The notes: generated from the sequence alone by a model not told the origin. Numbered from the stretch's first letter, positions 16,179 through 26,617 are shown. The stretch is 64,000 nucleotides of DNA from Ruminococcaceae bacterium FB2012 (GCA_900104495.1 FMXS01000018.1:1-64000), one strand, 5' to 3'. Numbers and translations: made by a program.

Positions 16179-18434
16179 TCATCCGTCCCTTCCCGTAAGG
16201 GAAAAGGCGTCGATGCCGCCGCTGGCATACTGGGAAAAAAACTGATCCGCCAGCTCCGTGAGCTCCTGCTCTGTTTCGACGAACTCCAGCGTCACCATTG
16301 CGCTTCTTGATGCCTGCTTGAACTCGACCTGCCGGTCAAGGGGACAGCCAGACAGATACATATGAGATATCTTATCGTCGGCGAAGAGTTTTTCGGGATC
16401 CATATCCTCGGAATAGCCGGCGAACAGATACCTGCACTTCCCGCAGTTCAGAGCTCCGCCGCTAATGGGATTTCCGCTGATATACAGCACGTTTATTTCC
16501 TTGTCCCCGAGATCGATGCCGGTAAGGCTGTTGTTCCCGAGCATAACTTTAAGCATCTTATCCCCGGTATCCGGCAGGCCGGCCAAAGCCGACGCATCCG
16601 AGACTGCGTTGTCCGAAAGCACCAGTGTGCGGAGCTTCGCGCATCCGGAAAGCGCGGAAATATCCCCGATCCTGTTATGGGCGGCAGTAAAGGTCACCAG
16701 CCCGGGAGCCCCTCTTAGGGCGCTTATATCCTCGATCATATTCCCGTCGGCATAAAGCAGGCTCAGATCGGGCGCATCCGTGATGAAGGAGAGATCTTTC
16801 AGCTTGTTGTTTCTCAGGTCCGCGCTTTTCAGAGAACTGCTGCTTTTTTTAAGCACCCCTGCATCCGTCAGTTCGTTGCCGTTCAGCGCCAGCAGAGTGA
16901 GCTTGGTGCAGTTGGCAATGCCTTCCAGATCGGCGATGCTGTTGCCCGAGGCATACAGCTCTCTGAGCACCAGACTGTGTTCAAGACCGCTGAGCGAGGT
17001 CAGACCGCAGCGCTTTACGCTGATGCCCCGCAGCTCGGTCAGCCCGTCAAGGGCAGATATACTATTGATAGTATTGTCGTCAAGGGACAGATATTCAAGT
17101 CCTTCCAGTTCCCTTACGGGGGCCGCATCGGTGATCCCGCAGGACGAGGCGTTAAGGGTGTTCAGCTTTTCCAAAGTCCCTATGCCTTCAAGGGAGGAGA
17201 TCCCGGTGCCGCTTATTACAAGGCTTCTCAGCTCCGAAACTTTCAGTATCGGAGAAAGGTCGGTGAGCCCGCTGTTGCGGCTGAGATCGGCAATTGACAG
17301 CTTTTCGAGAGAGGAAAGATCGGTCTCGCTCATCATACTGTCGGTTATGCTGCATCCGCTGATCTTCAAGGTTTCCAGGGAAGTGAGCTTATCCAGGCCC
17401 TTCAGCGAGCTGATGCCGGTGCAGTCCGATATATCCAGCTCGGTCAGCGTTTCCGGCAGATCGGCGAAGCTGACGCCCTCCTCAAAGGTGCAGGACTCTA
17501 TTTTAACAAATTTCAAGTTGGTATTTTCGGAGAGCTTCCGGAAGCTGTCGGCGGTGGTAACGGTTTTCTTGGCGGTGAACATCCTGCCGTCAACGGACAG
17601 ACCCGTTCCCTCCGTCTTTTCATCCGCATCTCCGGCCTCCGAGGATATGCTTTCCGCTGCAGAGGAGTCTTCTTTTTTGCTTTCGGCGGAAACAGCGGAG
17701 CTGACATCCGGAGAAGAACTGCTGCTCTCGGCCGCCGAGGAGACCTCGGCTCTGCTTTCGCTTGCGGAAACGTCCGCCGCCCGTACCTCGGCGCTGCTCT
17801 CGGGGACCTTGTCCTTTCCGGAGCCGAGGACTATCGCGGCTATGCCGCCGCCCACAAGCACTGCCGCCGCCGCTGCCGCCGCAATGATCTTCCCCTTCGG
17901 AAAGGAAGCCGGATTCGGAGCCTTCTCGGACGGAGCTGCCGGTCTTTCGGGTGCCGCCGTCTCCGGGGCGGGCGCCTTTTCCGGCTTCGCAGAGATCGTT
18001 CTGAAGGAATCCGCGAAATCCGTCTTATAGAATTTTTCAAAGAACTCGTCCTCGTCCCGCAGCAGGTACATATAAAGGCTCTGATAGGCGGAGAGCTGCA
18101 TCTCCAGCCCGGGGCTCAGTTCAAATTCCTCAAGTATCACGGAGAAAAAAGGCTTGTGCTTTCTTTGGGCAAAGATTATCTCTCTGCGGCAGTTGTCGGA
18201 ATCCGCCGACCGCTTCGACACAAAGGATATGAAGGCGGAGCAGTCCGCCAGATGCCGTCCGATGGCTTCCGGCCACTCCTCGCCGGGAGTTATGCCCTCG
18301 TCATACCAAAGCCGGCAGCCGTCGGCAGCCATACGCTCTAAAATGGGATAGACCCTGTCCTTGTCGCCGTGGCTGTAGCTTATAAAAACGTAGCCCTCGT
18401 TTCCCTCGTAGGGCTTTACCGAACATCTTCTCAT
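16179..18434 (-). CDS. TIR domain - transmembrane - leucine-rich repeat protein
   Basis: The N-terminal 145 residues form a TIR domain: VFISYSHGDKDRVYPILERM (16-35), a RLWYDEGITPGEEW loop, and NCRREI with Glu85 in the place of the catalytic Glu of NADase TIRs. Residues 150-180 are Pro/Ala-rich, 182-204 are a membrane helix (IIAAAAAAAVLVGGGIAAIVL), and 210-270 are a Ser/Glu-rich linker. From about 300 to 700 there are some fifteen 22-residue leucine-rich repeats of the internalin type (LTELDISDCTGISSLKGLDK and so on). TIR should be inside and LRR outside, a Toll-like arrangement in reverse order. Promoter at 18498-18526. The biological role is not known: outer ligand sensing coupled to NAD-directed signalling is an inference. 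Confidence 0.85.
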   Translation of the reverse strand: MRRCSVKPYEGNEGYVFISYSHGDKDRVYPILERMAADGCRLWYDEGITPGEEWPEAIGRHLADCSAFISFVSKRSADSDNCRREIIFAQRKHKPFFSVILEEFELSPGLEMQLSAYQSLYMYLLRDEDEFFEKFYKTDFADSFRTISAKPEKAPAPETAAPERPAAPSEKAPNPASFPKGKIIAAAAAAAVLVGGGIAAIVLGSGKDKVPESSAEVRAADVSASESRAEVSSAAESSSSSPDVSSAVSAESKKEDSSAAESISSEAGDADEKTEGTGLSVDGRMFTAKKTVTTADSFRKLSENTNLKFVKIESCTFEEGVSFADLPETLTELDISDCTGISSLKGLDKLTSLETLKISGCSITDSMMSETDLSSLEKLSIADLSRNSGLTDLSPILKVSELRSLVISGTGISSLEGIGTLEKLNTLNASSCGITDAAPVRELEGLEYLSLDDNTINSISALDGLTELRGISVKRCGLTSLSGLEHSLVLRELYASGNSIADLEGIANCTKLTLLALNGNELTDAGVLKKSSSSLKSADLRNNKLKDLSFITDAPDLSLLYADGNMIEDISALRGAPGLVTFTAAHNRIGDISALSGCAKLRTLVLSDNAVSDASALAGLPDTGDKMLKVMLGNNSLTGIDLGDKEINVLYISGNPISGGALNCGKCRYLFAGYSEDMDPEKLFADDKISHMYLSGCPLDRQVEFKQASRSAMVTLEFVETEQELTELADQFFSQYASGGIDAFSLTGRDG

Positions 18435-18497
18435 AAAACTTCTCTTTCCCTGTCCTTACGGTCAGCGTTTGCTGCTGTTTAAAAGCATCCAAGGATA

Positions 18498-18526
18498 ATT
18501 ATAACACAACCCCCCGCAAAAAGCAA
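18498..18526 (-). promoter_or_regulatory. Promoter of TIR-LRR gene
   Basis: Minus strand TTGCTT (18521-18526), 17-base spacer, TATAAT (18498-18503), about 60 bases before the start codon at 18434. Confidence 0.7.
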
Positions 18527-18543
18527 GGGCCGTCAGACGGAGA

Positions 18544-19671
18544 TCATTCTTCGGAGCTGTCCCTGCCGATGCGGTAAAGCACCGCGAACACGGAGAACAC
18601 ATAGATCACCGTCAGCAGGATGTTGGCCTTCATATTCTCCCGCAGCAGGAACATCAGCCCCGCAAAGGCCAGAGCGGAGCCGGTCATCACGGCGGCGAAG
18701 CGCCCGCTGAAACGGCATTTCTTCTTGGCATACATCCCCAGCAGGAAAAGGCAGAGATAGTACAGCAGCAGCGACCCGACCAGGAACGCCAGCTTTGGTA
18801 TCAGGCTGATATTATCCATTCGCATGAATTCCAGCGCCGCGGTGATGCTCCCCAAAGCAAAGACCAGGAACACATGGATCATTATATATGTCAAGCCGTT
18901 GTTTTCAAGGCTTCTGTCAACGATGCGGTCGTAGAGAGTTTCGTAGGAAAGGAACAGCGCGGTGATGATAAGGAATCCCATAACTGCGAAATACAGGCTT
19001 TCCGGCTCGGTGCCGCCCTCAAAATATCCCGCCAGCCCGATTATCATTTCACCGAAGGTGAACACCACATAGAGCATTGCCCGCTCGGTCAGATGCATGA
19101 AATCTATCCTGCTCTCGCCGGCCTTTCTCCCCGCGATGAAGGACACGGCAATGCCGAAGGCTATGGCGGTCCAGGAGATGTCCGTATCCGTCAGCAGCTT
19201 CACGGGGATAGCCGCCGCGGCGAGGGCCGCCGTCCCGAACAGCGGGAAGGCCATTCTCAGCAGCTGAGTGCGGAGGGCCTTGTTCCCGCCGCTGTGCCGC
19301 AGCTCGATGATATACTGCATTCCGATGTTTATAAGTATCAGCGCCCAGGCGGCGTGGTAGTTCACAAAGCGTCCGCTGTCGCTGCCGCCGAGGCCGTCGG
19401 CCATGAAATACATCAGGAACATATTCAGAAACAGGGAGATATGCTCCCTTATGCCGTTGCGCCCGAAGATGTTGATATAGTAGGCGGTGAAGCTCCAGAT
19501 CTGTATCACCGCCAGTGAGCAGACCAGATACTCGGTAAAGGCTTCCCCGCTGATAAAGCCGTCCGCGGTATGGTGGAGCAGCTGATTGTTCCGCCCGATG
19601 ACGAACACGAATATCAGGTCGTAGATCAGTTCAAGATATTCCACCTTTTTCTCCGGCTTATGTACCTCCAC
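18544..19671 (-). CDS. Low temperature requirement A (LtrA) family membrane protein
   Basis: The N terminus KKVEYLELIYDLIFVFVIGR is the LtrA family hallmark, followed by about ten hydrophobic helices to the end (375 residues from the GTG at 19671). That GTG has AGGGGGG eight bases upstream; a GTG at 19701 is also possible but overlaps the promoter. The family was named from a Listeria mutant unable to grow in the cold, and its biochemical role is not established. It lies alone with its own promoter (19710-19738). Nothing in the neighbours points to its function. Confidence 0.85.
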   Translation of the reverse strand: MEVHKPEKKVEYLELIYDLIFVFVIGRNNQLLHHTADGFISGEAFTEYLVCSLAVIQIWSFTAYYINIFGRNGIREHISLFLNMFLMYFMADGLGGSDSGRFVNYHAAWALILINIGMQYIIELRHSGGNKALRTQLLRMAFPLFGTAALAAAAIPVKLLTDTDISWTAIAFGIAVSFIAGRKAGESRIDFMHLTERAMLYVVFTFGEMIIGLAGYFEGGTEPESLYFAVMGFLIITALFLSYETLYDRIVDRSLENNGLTYIMIHVFLVFALGSITAALEFMRMDNISLIPKLAFLVGSLLLYYLCLFLLGMYAKKKCRFSGRFAAVMTGSALAFAGLMFLLRENMKANILLTVIYVFSVFAVLYRIGRDSSEE

Positions 19672-19709
19672 GGCTATGCCCCCCTTTTCGGATCGGTTCA
19701 CATTATTAT

Positions 19710-19738
19710 ATTATATCATCATTTGTGACATTATTCAA
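19710..19738 (-). promoter_or_regulatory. Promoter of LtrA-family gene
   Basis: Minus strand TTGAAT (19733-19738), 17-base spacer, TATAAT (19710-19715), with a second overlapping TATAAT at 19705-19710. Confidence 0.65.
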
Positions 19739-19782
19739 TTCGCAGGTTTGATAAAATTGCACAAAGAGTTTTGTGAAATTGA

Positions 19783-19825
19783 CAAAAAGCCCTCCCGGCG
19801 GGTTGCTGCCGCTTCGGGAAGGCTT
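19783..19825 (-). terminator. Terminator of the trp operon
   Basis: On the minus strand AAGCCTTCCCG pairs with CGGGAGGGCTT and is followed by TTTTTG, 30 bases after the trpA stop. Confidence 0.85.
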
Positions 19826-19854
19826 GTGTGACTGTTTGTTTCAGCGGGGATGAA

Positions 19855-20622
19855 CTATATCGCCGCTTTCATTTTCTTTGTGTATTCTCCTACCGGAGCC
19901 GCCGAATCTCTGCCGTGTTCGGCTATCTGACGGACTATCGCCGAGCCGACGATCACGCCGTCTGCGTACTGCGACATTTTCGCCGCCTGTTCCGGCGTGG
20001 AGATGCCGAAGCCTACCGCGCAGGGAATATCCGTGTTCTCGCGGATGACCTTCACGATCGCGGAAATATCCGTGGTGATCTGCGTCCGCACTCCCGTTAC
20101 GCCCAAGGAGGACACTATGTAAATGAACCCGTCCGCATCCTTGGCGATCATCGCGATGCGGTCCGCGGAGGTGGGGGCGATCAGCGAGATAAGGTCAACT
20201 CCGTACTGTCGGCAGAGAGGGAGAAATTCCTCCTTCTCCTCAAAGGGCAGGTCCGGCAGGATGAGCCCGTCGATGCCGATGCGCTGACAGGTGCTTATGA
20301 ACTTCTCCGCACCGTAGGAATAGACCACGTTGGCGTAGGTCATGAACACCATAGGGATGCTCACGTCCTTACGAAGTTCCTCCACGAAAGCGAATATCTT
20401 GTCGGTGGTGACGCCGCCCGCCAGTGCGCGGATGTTCGCCCCCTGGATGACAGGCCCTTCGGCGGTGGGGTCGGAGAAGGGGATGCCCAGCTCGATAAGG
20501 TCGGCGCCGTTAGCCGCCATTTCCCGGACGATCTTCCCGGTGGTCTCCAGGTCCGGGTCGCCGCAGGTCACGAAGGGTATGAAAGCCTTGCCGTGAGCGA
20601 AAGCCTCTTTGATCTTACTCAT
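19855..20622 (-). CDS. trpA: Tryptophan synthase alpha chain
   Basis: Cleaves indole-3-glycerol phosphate to indole and glyceraldehyde 3-phosphate, passing indole to TrpB. The 255-residue TIM barrel has Glu44 and Asp51 in [15 protein letters not shown], the two catalytic acids, plus the phosphate-binding GFGIS motif near residue 208. Length is normal. The gene starts 8 bases inside the end of trpB, giving coupled translation of the two subunits. It is the last gene of trpEGDCFBA and is followed by a terminator. Confidence 0.97.
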   Translation of the reverse strand: MSKIKEAFAHGKAFIPFVTCGDPDLETTGKIVREMAANGADLIELGIPFSDPTAEGPVIQGANIRALAGGVTTDKIFAFVEELRKDVSIPMVFMTYANVVYSYGAEKFISTCQRIGIDGLILPDLPFEEKEEFLPLCRQYGVDLISLIAPTSADRIAMIAKDADGFIYIVSSLGVTGVRTQITTDISAIVKVIRENTDIPCAVGFGISTPEQAAKMSQYADGVIVGSAIVRQIAEHGRDSAAPVGEYTKKMKAAI

Positions 20623-21814
20623 AAATATCCTCCCCTCTGTAACGGGCGATAGCGGCGCAGTCCTTGTCGCCGCGTCCCGAGATCGTCACGATGATTATTT
20701 TGTCATTGTCCATTCCGGGAGCTATCTTCATAGCGTAGGCCACCGCGTGAGCGGATTCTATCGCCGGGATGATGCCCTCGGTGCGGGACAGGAACTCAAA
20801 GGCGTCCACAGCTTCGTCGTCGGTGACGGGAACGTATTCCGCCCTGCCGATGTCGTGGAGATAAGCGTGCTCCGGGCCCACGCCGGGATAGTCAAGTCCC
20901 GCCGAAATGGAGTACACCGGCGCGATCTGTCCGTACTCGTCCTGACAGAAATAGCTCTTCATCCCGTGGAAGATGCCCAGCCTGCCGGTGTTGACGGTGG
21001 CGGCGGTCTCAAAGGTGTCGATGCCCCGTCCTGCGGCTTCACAGCCGATAAGGCGCACGCCCTCATCGCCGATGAAGTTGTAGAAGCTGCCTATGGCGTT
21101 GGAGCCTCCGCCCACGCAGGCGATCACCGCGTCGGGGAGGCGTCCCTCGTATTCAAGGATCTGCTCTCTTGCTTCCTTGGAGATCACCGACTGGAAGTCC
21201 CGGACGATAGTCGGGAAGGGGTGAGGCCCCATGACCGAGCCGAGACAGTAATGTGTGTCGTCGATGCGGGAGGTCCATTCACGCATAGCCTCGGAAACGG
21301 CGTCCTTCAGCGTGGCGGTGCCGCTGGTAACGGGCACGACCTTCGAGCCCAGCAGCCTCATACGGTAGACGTTAAGCGCCTGGCGCTTGGTGTCCTCTTC
21401 TCCCATGAATACCACGCACTCCATTCCGAGCAGAGCGGCGGCAGTGGCGGTGGCGACTCCGTGCTGGCCCGCGCCTGTCTCTGCGATAAGGCGGGTCTTG
21501 CCCATTTTCTTGGCAAGGAGCGCCTGCCCCAAAACGTTGTTTATCTTGTGGGAACCGGTGTGATTGAGGTCCTCACGCTTGAGATATATCTTCGCTCCGC
21601 CGAGAGTTTTGGTAAGCTTTTCGGCGTAGTAGAGCAGCGAGGGCCTGCCTGCGTAATTGGCAAGCAGCTCGCTCAGCTCCCGCTGAAAATCCGGGTCGTT
21701 CTTATAGTGTTCGTATGCCTTTTCCAGCTCGATGACGGCATTCATCAGCGTTTCGGGGATGTACTGCCCGCCGTGTATGCCGAAGCGTCCCTTCTGATTC
21801 GTCATATCTGTCAT
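20615..21814 (-). CDS. trpB: Tryptophan synthase beta chain
   Basis: Pyridoxal-phosphate enzyme that joins indole with serine. HTGSHKINN holds the cofactor Lys90; GGGSNAIG (about 230) binds the cofactor phosphate; AETGAGQHG is the substrate loop. At 399 residues it is the standard TrpB1 form that pairs with TrpA. It overlaps trpF by 4 bases and trpA by 8. A second, TrpB2-type enzyme is encoded at 34083 under its own Trp T-box. Confidence 0.97.
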   Translation of the reverse strand: MTDMTNQKGRFGIHGGQYIPETLMNAVIELEKAYEHYKNDPDFQRELSELLANYAGRPSLLYYAEKLTKTLGGAKIYLKREDLNHTGSHKINNVLGQALLAKKMGKTRLIAETGAGQHGVATATAAALLGMECVVFMGEEDTKRQALNVYRMRLLGSKVVPVTSGTATLKDAVSEAMREWTSRIDDTHYCLGSVMGPHPFPTIVRDFQSVISKEAREQILEYEGRLPDAVIACVGGGSNAIGSFYNFIGDEGVRLIGCEAAGRGIDTFETAATVNTGRLGIFHGMKSYFCQDEYGQIAPVYSISAGLDYPGVGPEHAYLHDIGRAEYVPVTDDEAVDAFEFLSRTEGIIPAIESAHAVAYAMKIAPGMDNDKIIIVTISGRGDKDCAAIARYRGEDIYE

Positions 21815-22410
21815 CCTTCCCTGACGGCTTTTACAAAGGCCGTCATTTTCGTTTTATCCTTATAGCCCTCGGTCTCGATGCCGCTGCTGGCATCCACCGC
21901 GAAGGGATGCAGCTCGGCGATGGCCTCGGCCACGTTTTCGGAATTGAGCCCCCCCGCAAGGAAATAGGGGCGGTCGATGTCCTTTATCAGCGAATGGTCA
22001 AAGGTCTTTCCGGTGCCCTTGCCCGAATCCAGCAGGATGTAGTCGGCGCTGCTGCGGCAGGCTTTTTCGATGTCCGCCTCGGAGGTCACCGTAAAGGACT
22101 TGATCACCGGCTTGCCGATAAGGGTCTTCAGCGAACGGACGTAGTTGTCGTCCTCGCTGCCGTGAAGCTGGATAATGTCCAGCATCTCGGCGTAGTATTT
22201 GATTATGTCCTCAATGGGCTCGTCCACGAAGACCCCGACTTTCTGAACCTTGCTTCCCGTGAGGTAGCCTTTCAGCTCGCAGAAGGTCCCCATGCCCACC
22301 GAGCGCCGGAAGCCCTCGGTCAGCACGAAGCCGACGTAATCGGCCCCGAGATATTTTGCGGTGATAACGTCCGAGGGACGCATCATCCCGCAGAGCTTGA
22401 TCTTCGTCAT
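21811..22410 (-). CDS. trpF: Phosphoribosylanthranilate isomerase
   Basis: Isomerises phosphoribosylanthranilate to the CDRP intermediate in tryptophan synthesis. The N-terminal KLCGM motif carries the catalytic Cys (residue 6), and AVDASSGIE near the C terminus contains the catalytic Asp and phosphate site. At 199 residues it is a normal stand-alone TrpF. It overlaps trpC and trpB by 4 bases each (ATGA type). Confidence 0.96.
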   Translation of the reverse strand: MTKIKLCGMMRPSDVITAKYLGADYVGFVLTEGFRRSVGMGTFCELKGYLTGSKVQKVGVFVDEPIEDIIKYYAEMLDIIQLHGSEDDNYVRSLKTLIGKPVIKSFTVTSEADIEKACRSSADYILLDSGKGTGKTFDHSLIKDIDRPYFLAGGLNSENVAEAIAELHPFAVDASSGIETEGYKDKTKMTAFVKAVREG

Positions 22411-23192
22411 GAACCTTCTCCTTTCAGCTCACGGAGCTTGGCGGCGATGTTCTCCGCCCGCATCAGCGTTTCTCCCACAAGCACCGCGTCGGCGCCCGCA
22501 CGTTCAAGGGCGGCGGTGTCCTCACGGGTCTTTATGCCGCTCTCCGAGACGAAAAGCACTCCCTCCGGCACCAGTTCCCGCAGGCGGCGGCTGTTGCCGG
22601 TGTCCACGGTGAAGTCGGTGAGATCACGGTTGTTGACTCCGATTATCCTCGCCCCCGCCGATACCGCCGTTTTGACCTCGTCGGCGTCGTGGGCCTCCAC
22701 AAGGGCCGACAGCCCCAGCTCCCCGCAGACCGCAAGGTAATTCTCCAGCTGCTTCGGCGAGAGGATAGCGCAGATCAGCAGCACCGCCTTCGCTCCCAGC
22801 AGCTTCGCCTCATATATCATAAACTCGTGGACCGTGAAATCCTTCCGCAGACAGGGGATGCTCACCGTCTCTGCGATCTCTTTTAGATACAGCTCCGAGC
22901 CCAAAAACCACCGGGGCTCCGTCAGCACCGAGATGCAGTCCGCGCCTGCGGCTTCGTATTCCTCCGCAATGTCAAGATAGGGGAAATCCTCGGAAATGAT
23001 GCCCTTTGAAGGGCTGGCCTTCTTGCACTCGCAGATAAAGGAGAGCCCTTGCTTCGAGAGCGCCTTTTCAAACTCAAAGTTTCCCTTGGGCATAGCCAGC
23101 GCCCGCGCCTTTACTTCATCGAAACTGACTAATTTCTTTGCCAGAGCCACACGCGCCCGCGCATGGTCCGCAAGCCTGTCAAGTATGGTCAT
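22407..23192 (-). CDS. trpC: Indole-3-glycerol phosphate synthase
   Basis: Closes the indole ring by decarboxylating CDRP. The 261-residue TIM barrel has ICECKKASPSKG (residues 53-64, catalytic Lys), VGVNNRDL-type sequence as IIGVNNRDL, and the ESGI phosphate motif. It lies 10 bases after trpD and overlaps trpF by 4 bases. It is a separate protein from TrpF, unlike the fused form of enteric bacteria. Confidence 0.96.
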   Translation of the reverse strand: MTILDRLADHARARVALAKKLVSFDEVKARALAMPKGNFEFEKALSKQGLSFICECKKASPSKGIISEDFPYLDIAEEYEAAGADCISVLTEPRWFLGSELYLKEIAETVSIPCLRKDFTVHEFMIYEAKLLGAKAVLLICAILSPKQLENYLAVCGELGLSALVEAHDADEVKTAVSAGARIIGVNNRDLTDFTVDTGNSRRLRELVPEGVLFVSESGIKTREDTAALERAGADAVLVGETLMRAENIAAKLRELKGEGS

Positions 23193-23202
23193 TTCCCGCT
23201 CC

Positions 23203-24222
23203 TTATCTGTTCGAGACCTCGATCACCTTTTCGAGGGTCTGATATGCCTTGCCCGAATCTATCAGCTCCGCCGCCAGCTTGACGCCCTCGGCAAAGCTGT
23301 CTGCAGCTCCGCCAACGCAGAGGGCCGCGCCTGCGTTCAGCAGAACGGCGTCCCGCTTGGCGCCCTTTTCCTCTCCCCGGAGGATGCGTCGGGTGATCTC
23401 GGCGTTCTCGGCGGGAGTTCCGCCCTTGATGTCCTCGTGAGTTCCCCCCGCAAGGCCGAACTGTCCGGGAGTTACGTCATAGCTCTTGAACCAGCCGTTC
23501 TTGAACTCGCAGACGTGAGTGGGAGCCGCTACCGAGATCTCATCCAGCTTGTCGGTGCCGTAGACAACCATTCCCCGCTCCACGCCCAGGCTCATAAGCA
23601 CCTGCGCAAGAGGCTCCACCAGCGAGCGGTCATAAACGCCCAGCAGGAAACGCTTTGGGCTGGCAGGATTGGTAAGAGGTCCCAGGATGTTGAACACCGT
23701 TCTGATGCCCAGCTCTTTTCTGATAGGTCCCACATACTTCATTGAGGTGTGGTATTTCTGCGCGAAGAAGAAGCAGAAGTTGGTCTCGTCCAGCATCTCG
23801 CGGCACTTGTCCACATCCTGCTGGATGTTCACGCCGAGAGCTTCAAGGCAGTCCGCGGTCCCCGAAAGTGAGGAGGCGGCACGGTTGCCGTGCTTGGAGA
23901 CCTTGACTCCCGCCGAAGCCACCACCATTGCCGAGGTGGTGGAGATATTGAAGCTCTGAGCATTGTCTCCGCCGGTGCCGACAATTTCCAGAAGATCGTC
24001 GTCGTTCTCGAATTTTACAGCCGCGTCCCGCATAGCCGCCGCACAGCCCGCGATCTCGTCAATGGTCTCCGCTTTTGTGGACTTGGTGGACAGCGCCGCC
24101 AGAAAGGCCGCATTCTGTGTAGCCGAGGTCTTTCCCGACATTATCTCGCTGATGACCTCGTAAGCCTCGTCGTAGGTGAGGTCCTGCTTGTCAACTATTT
24201 TTACTATCGCATTTTCTATCAT
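23203..24222 (-). CDS. trpD: Anthranilate phosphoribosyltransferase
   Basis: Adds phosphoribose from PRPP to anthranilate. GTGGD at residues 82-86 is the PRPP-binding loop, followed by NISTTSA and the KHGNRAASS motif; the metal-binding pair is in DKLDEIS. At 339 residues it is full-length. It starts 32 bases after trpG, the widest gap in the operon. Confidence 0.96.
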   Translation of the reverse strand: MIENAIVKIVDKQDLTYDEAYEVISEIMSGKTSATQNAAFLAALSTKSTKAETIDEIAGCAAAMRDAAVKFENDDDLLEIVGTGGDNAQSFNISTTSAMVVASAGVKVSKHGNRAASSLSGTADCLEALGVNIQQDVDKCREMLDETNFCFFFAQKYHTSMKYVGPIRKELGIRTVFNILGPLTNPASPKRFLLGVYDRSLVEPLAQVLMSLGVERGMVVYGTDKLDEISVAAPTHVCEFKNGWFKSYDVTPGQFGLAGGTHEDIKGGTPAENAEITRRILRGEEKGAKRDAVLLNAGAALCVGGAADSFAEGVKLAAELIDSGKAYQTLEKVIEVSNR

Positions 24223-24254
24223 TGCTAAACACTCCTTTATAATATGAACACTGT

Positions 24255-24815
24255 TTACATCTCGATAAAGTTTTTCAGCATCTCACGTCCCAGGGGAGTG
24301 AGTATGGATTCAGGGTGGAACTGCACCCCGAAGATCGGATACTGCCGATGCTGTACCGCCATGATCTCGCCGTCGTCGGTGCGGGCGGTGACTTTAAGGC
24401 AGTCGGGGAGATCCGCCGCCGCAAGGGAATGGTATCTCGCAACTTCCGTCCGTTCCGGGAGCCCTTTGAAAAGCGGACAGTCCGTGTCAAGGGTGATGGT
24501 GCTCTGCTTGCCGTGCATAAGGGCCTTTGCGTAGGTTATCTTTGCGCCGTAGGCCAGGCAGATCGCCTGATGCCCGAGGCATACCCCCAGGGTCGGTATC
24601 TCCTTGGATACCTCAGCCGCCGTCTGCACCGTGATGCCCGCATCCTCGGGACGGCCCGGCCCCGGGGAAAGGATTATCTTTTCCGGCGCCAGCAGTCTTA
24701 TCCCCACTTCGGTGAGCTCGTCGTTGCGGACCACCTTGATGTCCGGCTCAAGCTCGCCTATCAGCTGATAGAGGTTGTAGGAAAAGCTGTCGTAGTTGTC
24801 GATCAGGAGTATCAT
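24255..24815 (-). CDS. trpG: Anthranilate synthase component II (glutamine amidotransferase)
   Basis: Supplies ammonia from glutamine to TrpE. The class I amidotransferase triad is visible: Cys79 in GVCLGHQ, His167 and Glu169 in FHPES. NYDSF at the N terminus and SPGPGRP complete the family pattern. At 186 residues it is a stand-alone domain. It overlaps the trpE stop by 4 bases. It may also serve folate synthesis (PabA), as in other Firmicutes, but that is inference. Confidence 0.95.
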   Translation of the reverse strand: MILLIDNYDSFSYNLYQLIGELEPDIKVVRNDELTEVGIRLLAPEKIILSPGPGRPEDAGITVQTAAEVSKEIPTLGVCLGHQAICLAYGAKITYAKALMHGKQSTITLDTDCPLFKGLPERTEVARYHSLAAADLPDCLKVTARTDDGEIMAVQHRQYPIFGVQFHPESILTPLGREMLKNFIEM

Positions 24816-26278
24816 ATCCCCGCCTCCTCTGCGGCTTTAAGGGCCTCGACCACGGCCGCCGCCTTGTTTATCGTCTCGCGGTATTCCTTTTCCGGCACCG
24901 AATCCGCGACTATCCCCGCGCCGCTTCGGACGAAGACCTTCCCGTTCTTCTTGAAGGCCGAACGTATGGCGATGCAGGTGTCAAGGTTGCCGGTGAAATC
25001 AATATATCCGATCGCGCCGCCGTAAAGGCCCCGCTTGTTGTTCTCCAGCTCGGCGATGAGCTGACAGGCGCGTATCTTCGGAGCCCCGGAAAGGGTCCCG
25101 GCGGGAAGCACCGCGTTCACCGCGTCCAGCGCGTCGCAGTCCTCTTTTATCCCGCCCCGCACCGTGGAGCCGATGTGCATAACGTGGGAGAAGCGCAGGA
25201 TCTGCATATAGCGCGCCACCTCCACGGTCCCGAAGCGGCTTATGCGTCCGAGATCGTTTCGTCCCAGGTCCACCAGCATATTATGCTCGGCAAGCTCCTT
25301 TTCGTCGGCGAGAAGCTCGGTCTCAAGGGCTTTGTCCTCCTCGTCGGTACGTCCACGGGGACGGGTCCCCGCCAGCGGGAAGGTATGGAGCACACCGTTT
25401 TCCAGCTTGACCAGCGTTTCGGGAGAGGCTCCCGCGATCTCCACATCCGTGCCCGAGAAATAGAACATATAGGGCGAAGGATTAGAAGTGCGGAGTATGC
25501 GGTAGGTGTTCAGCAGACTGCCCTCGTACTCGGCGCAGAGGCGGTTTGAAAGCACGATCTGGAAGATGTCCCCCTCTGTGATGTGCTTCTTGGCCTTCTC
25601 CACCATGGAGCAGAACTCCTCCTCGGAGAACAGGGCCTTGACCTCGCTTTTCAGTCTGCCCGCCTGTTCGGAGGACTTGCCGCCGTTTTTCAGCAGGTCG
25701 GCCATTTGCCTCAGCTCCAGGCAGGCCTTGTTGTAGCCCGTTTCCAGGTCCTTCAGTTTCATGTTGGCGATCAGCACGATCCTCTGACGGAAGTTGTCAA
25801 AGGCGATGACCTTGTCGAAAAGCATAAGGTCAGCGTTCTTGAAATGCTCGCTGTCGTCCACGGGGATGCGCAGAGTCGGCTCGCTGTAAGTGATGAAGTC
25901 GTAGGCGAAATATCCCACCAGCCCGCCGGTGAAGGGAGGCAGCCCCTCTATCTTCGGGCTGCGGCAGCGGGAAAGCAGCTCCCGGATGTGGGGCGTGGGA
26001 TCGTCGGTCCTGATGTCCATGCCGTCAATGGTGAGCTTTCCGTCGCCGCAGGTGATCTCGCTTTTCGGCTCGTACCCCATAAAGGACCAGCGCCCCCAGC
26101 GCTCTCTGTCCTCGGCGGATTCAAGAAGATAGCAGTGTGTGGACACATTTTTGAGTATCCTTACCGCCTCGATAGGCGTGCAGATGTCCGAGAGCAGTTC
26201 GCAGCTTACGGGCATAATGTCGTACTTTCCTTCTGCGGCATATTCTCTTGCGGCTTCAAGCGTGGGATAGAATTTCAT
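24812..26278 (-). CDS. trpE: Anthranilate synthase component I
   Basis: Converts chorismate to anthranilate with TrpG. Residues 51-54 read LLES, the tryptophan feedback-binding motif. The C-terminal chorismate-binding domain has PLAGTRPRGRTDEED, LVDLGRNDLGR and the metal-binding Glu region in SGAGIVADS. The start at ATG 26278 follows GGAGGT; the longer frame runs into the T-box leader and is not coding. At 488 residues the length is normal. Expression should respond to uncharged tRNA-Trp through the T-box upstream, and activity to tryptophan. Confidence 0.97.
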   Translation of the reverse strand: MKFYPTLEAAREYAAEGKYDIMPVSCELLSDICTPIEAVRILKNVSTHCYLLESAEDRERWGRWSFMGYEPKSEITCGDGKLTIDGMDIRTDDPTPHIRELLSRCRSPKIEGLPPFTGGLVGYFAYDFITYSEPTLRIPVDDSEHFKNADLMLFDKVIAFDNFRQRIVLIANMKLKDLETGYNKACLELRQMADLLKNGGKSSEQAGRLKSEVKALFSEEEFCSMVEKAKKHITEGDIFQIVLSNRLCAEYEGSLLNTYRILRTSNPSPYMFYFSGTDVEIAGASPETLVKLENGVLHTFPLAGTRPRGRTDEEDKALETELLADEKELAEHNMLVDLGRNDLGRISRFGTVEVARYMQILRFSHVMHIGSTVRGGIKEDCDALDAVNAVLPAGTLSGAPKIRACQLIAELENNKRGLYGGAIGYIDFTGNLDTCIAIRSAFKKNGKVFVRSGAGIVADSVPEKEYRETINKAAAVVEALKAAEEAGI

Positions 26279-26303
26279 AACGCACCTCCGGATATTGTTC
26301 AAA

Positions 26304-26585
26304 TAAAAAACGCCCCTGCAAGGCCTTTCGGTCTTGTCAAGGACGAATAATACTTTATCCGCGGTGCCACCTTGATTCGCAGCCTTCGCTGCGCACTTGA
26401 CAGGGTACCAGCATACCCCCGGCAACTGACGTATGCCAGCACGTCGCAGAATACTCTGCCCTAACGGGCATTTGACTGCGCCCTCAGCGGTCCATTTGAT
26501 GACTTGTTTTTCACCCGGCTCGCAGCACCCCGGGCTCTCTGTGGAAGCATCGTCACCGTTATCTCCGCGTCAACGGTTTATTTTC
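26304..26585 (-). promoter_or_regulatory. T-box leader, tRNA-Trp specific, controlling the trp operon
   Basis: The minus strand carries the T-box core AAGGTGGCACCGCGG (26359-26373), which pairs with the tRNA acceptor end. The proposed specifier is UGG (26494-26492) in AAATGGACC. A terminator (CGTCCTTG stem, six T at 26305-26310) competes with the antiterminator. Uncharged tRNA-Trp should allow read-through into trpE. Confidence 0.93.
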
Positions 26586-26588
26586 CAC

Positions 26589-26617
26589 ATTATAACACGG
26601 CTCCCGCGGTTTGTCAA
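26589..26617 (-). promoter_or_regulatory. Promoter of the trp operon
   Basis: Minus strand TTGACA (26612-26617), 17 bases, TATAAT (26589-26594), placing the start at the front of the T-box leader. Confidence 0.9.
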
